Shown here one piece after another: positions 63,073 through 64,000 of a DNA stretch of 64,000 bases; position 1 is the stretch's first letter; each line of letters opens with the position of its first letter. The stretch is taken from positions 558,001-622,000 of the forward strand of contig NZ_JAHXRL010000003.1 in assembly GCF_019392245.1 (NCBI RefSeq), written 5' to 3'. A program made the translations under genes and the position numbers. Below the pieces are notes generated by a model that was given only the letters and a program-made list of their open reading frames with translations, did not search any database and was not told where the DNA came from. This stretch comes from Sulfitobacter sp. CW3 (lineage in GTDB: Bacteria > Pseudomonadota > Alphaproteobacteria > Rhodobacterales > Rhodobacteraceae).

Positions 63073-63729
63073 CTATCGCGGGCTTTCAAAAACCGTCTCG
63101 AACGCCGCGCGCAAAGCGACATCAAGCGTATCCATTGATACGGGCAGGCCAAGGTCAACCAGCGACGTCACGCCATGGCCTGTTATTCCGCAGGGAACAA
63201 TGCCACCAAAGTGGTCCAAATCAGGCTCGACGTTGATACTGATGCCGTGGAAGCTGACCCATTTACGCAGGCGTATGCCAATGGCCGCGATTTTGTCTTC
63301 TGGTATATTTCCATTCGCGGTCAGGGGTTTATCAGGCCGTTGAACCCAGACACCAACCCGGCCCTCGCGTATTTCACCTGTGACGTTAAAACTGTCGAGG
63401 GTCGCGATCACCCACGCCTCGAGCTGTTGTACAAAGCGGCGCACGTCACGGCCCCGTTTGCCCACATCCAGCATAACATAGACGACCCGCTGGCCCGGTC
63501 CGTGATAGGTATATTGCCCGCCGCGCCGCGTGTCATAGACGGGAAAACGATCGGGATCGGTCAGGTCGCTGACTTTGGCCGAGGTTCCAGCCGTATAAAG
63601 TGGCGGATGTTCGACCAGCCAAATGCATTCGTCAGCGGTGCCAGCCGCGATTTGGGTTGCGCGCTCTTCCATCCACGCCTCGGCGGTTCTGAAATCGGTC
63701 AAGCCATCAGAGATGATCCATTCCACCAT
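63073..63729 (-). CDS. lipB: Lipoyl(octanoyl) transferase
   Basis: 218 aa. Transfers octanoyl from acyl carrier protein to lipoyl domains. [40 protein letters not shown] with K146, and [12 protein letters not shown] with acyl-cysteine C180. Full length for the family. Confidence 0.96.
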   Translation of the reverse strand: MVEWIISDGLTDFRTAEAWMEERATQIAAGTADECIWLVEHPPLYTAGTSAKVSDLTDPDRFPVYDTRRGGQYTYHGPGQRVVYVMLDVGKRGRDVRRFVQQLEAWVIATLDSFNVTGEIREGRVGVWVQRPDKPLTANGNIPEDKIAAIGIRLRKWVSFHGISINVEPDLDHFGGIVPCGITGHGVTSLVDLGLPVSMDTLDVALRAAFETVFESPR

Positions 63730-63777
63730 TTTCAGCTGCTTTACGCTCCGCTTTCGACCTGCATGATACCGTCGCCG

Positions 63778-64000
63778 TTAGGCCGCGGTCTTTTCCGCCA
63801 CAATCTGTTGGATGACCTGACCATAGTTATCCGCGCCCTGCGCGCCGGTCACCAGATATTTGCCTTCGAACACCATTGCGGGCACGCCACTGATTCCCTG
63901 ACTTGTCCATACGCCTTCCAGTTCACGCACCGCGTCAGCGTGGCTGCCGCTTTCCAGAACTTCGACGGCTTGCGCACGGTCAAGACCAACCTCTTTGGCG
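63778..64000 (-). CDS. DsbA-family (FrnE-like) oxidoreductase, C-terminal end
   Basis: Last 74 residues of a gene that continues past the right edge. TSQGISGVPAMVFEGKYLVTGAQGADNYGQVIQQI includes the thioredoxin-fold cis-proline (GVPA), typical of FrnE/DsbA-like cytoplasmic proteins. The CxxC region is off-window. Stop TAA at 63778-63780, 48 bases from the lipB start. Confidence 0.85.
   Translation of the reverse strand, partial: AKEVGLDRAQAVEVLESGSHADAVRELEGVWTSQGISGVPAMVFEGKYLVTGAQGADNYGQVIQQIVAEKTAA

Noticed and set aside
1..64000. CRISPR arrays, insertion sequences, prophage or rRNA genes
   Set aside because: No direct repeat-spacer pattern, transposase, integrase, phage structural gene or rRNA sequence was seen.

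Overview
The window is a high-GC, gene-dense piece of an alphaproteobacterial chromosome, almost certainly a marine Rhodobacteraceae (Roseobacter-group) bacterium. Evidence: the linked set nrdR-ribD / ribE-ribBX-ribH-nusB, an RluA-type pseudouridine synthase followed by rpoH, a CarD regulator, a Suv3-like helicase, a tRNA-His with A73 and no G-1 (an alphaproteobacterial trait), an alphaproteobacterial LexA box before mmcB, and a dispersed intergenic GC-hairpin repeat. No phage, insertion sequence, CRISPR array or rRNA operon was seen. Most genes are core or conserved housekeeping genes.

Layout. 1-4912: end of a sarcosine oxidase operon (soxB', soxD, soxA, soxG) and a small secreted protein. 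5059-9154: dnaG and rpoD, with four GANTC sites in the rpoD leader. 9374-14046: accessory stretch with an exported amidohydrolase, a VOC protein, a broken MOSC gene, two tandem small secreted paralogues, YjbQ and an SDR. 14241-24069: nrdR-ribD, a capsule block on the other strand (kpsC, an export lipoprotein, kpsS), then ribE, an unknown gene, ribBX, ribH and nusB. 24121-24279: a structured RNA with 6S-like architecture. 24324-26946: a two-gene membrane operon (coiled-coil protein plus ClpP/SppA-like protein) divergent from mmcB. 27034-31283: small protein, tRNA-His, DUF6476-like protein, rluD, rpoH, a Gfo/Idh/MocA oxidoreductase and a DksA/TraR-type zinc finger protein. 31385-37246: pepF, ATP-dependent DNA ligase with its partner exonuclease, a lipase-like hydrolase and an SCP2-like protein. 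37321-42430: TPR protein, Suv3-like helicase, S4 protein, ferredoxin, carD. 42498-46161: KefB/C-type antiporter, and an Lrp-type regulator divergent from hppD. 46275-52219: a long protein with GspL/PilM-like and PilP/GspC-like ends, a SIMPL protein, metY and a glycosyltransferase-like protein. 52350-58886: tRNA-Tyr, rlmB, zinc-ribbon and CoA-binding proteins, and a split histidine cluster (hisE, hisF, hisA, hisH, hisB). 58883-64000: REC/degenerate-GGDEF regulator, tRNA-Gly, MAPEG protein, ctaD, lipB and the end of a DsbA-family gene.

How the genes fit together. Riboflavin synthesis is nearly complete here (ribD, ribE, ribBX, ribH), but the GTP cyclohydrolase II half of RibBX lacks its zinc cysteines, so the first step must be encoded elsewhere. 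KpsC, KpsS and the export lipoprotein belong to an ABC-dependent capsule pathway whose transporter is outside the window. Ligase and exonuclease form part of the four-gene ligase-associated repair cluster. The least-explained parts are the COG3904-like/coiled-coil membrane operon, the 840-residue protein at 46275-48797, the unknown gene inside the rib operon, and the tandem secreted paralogues.
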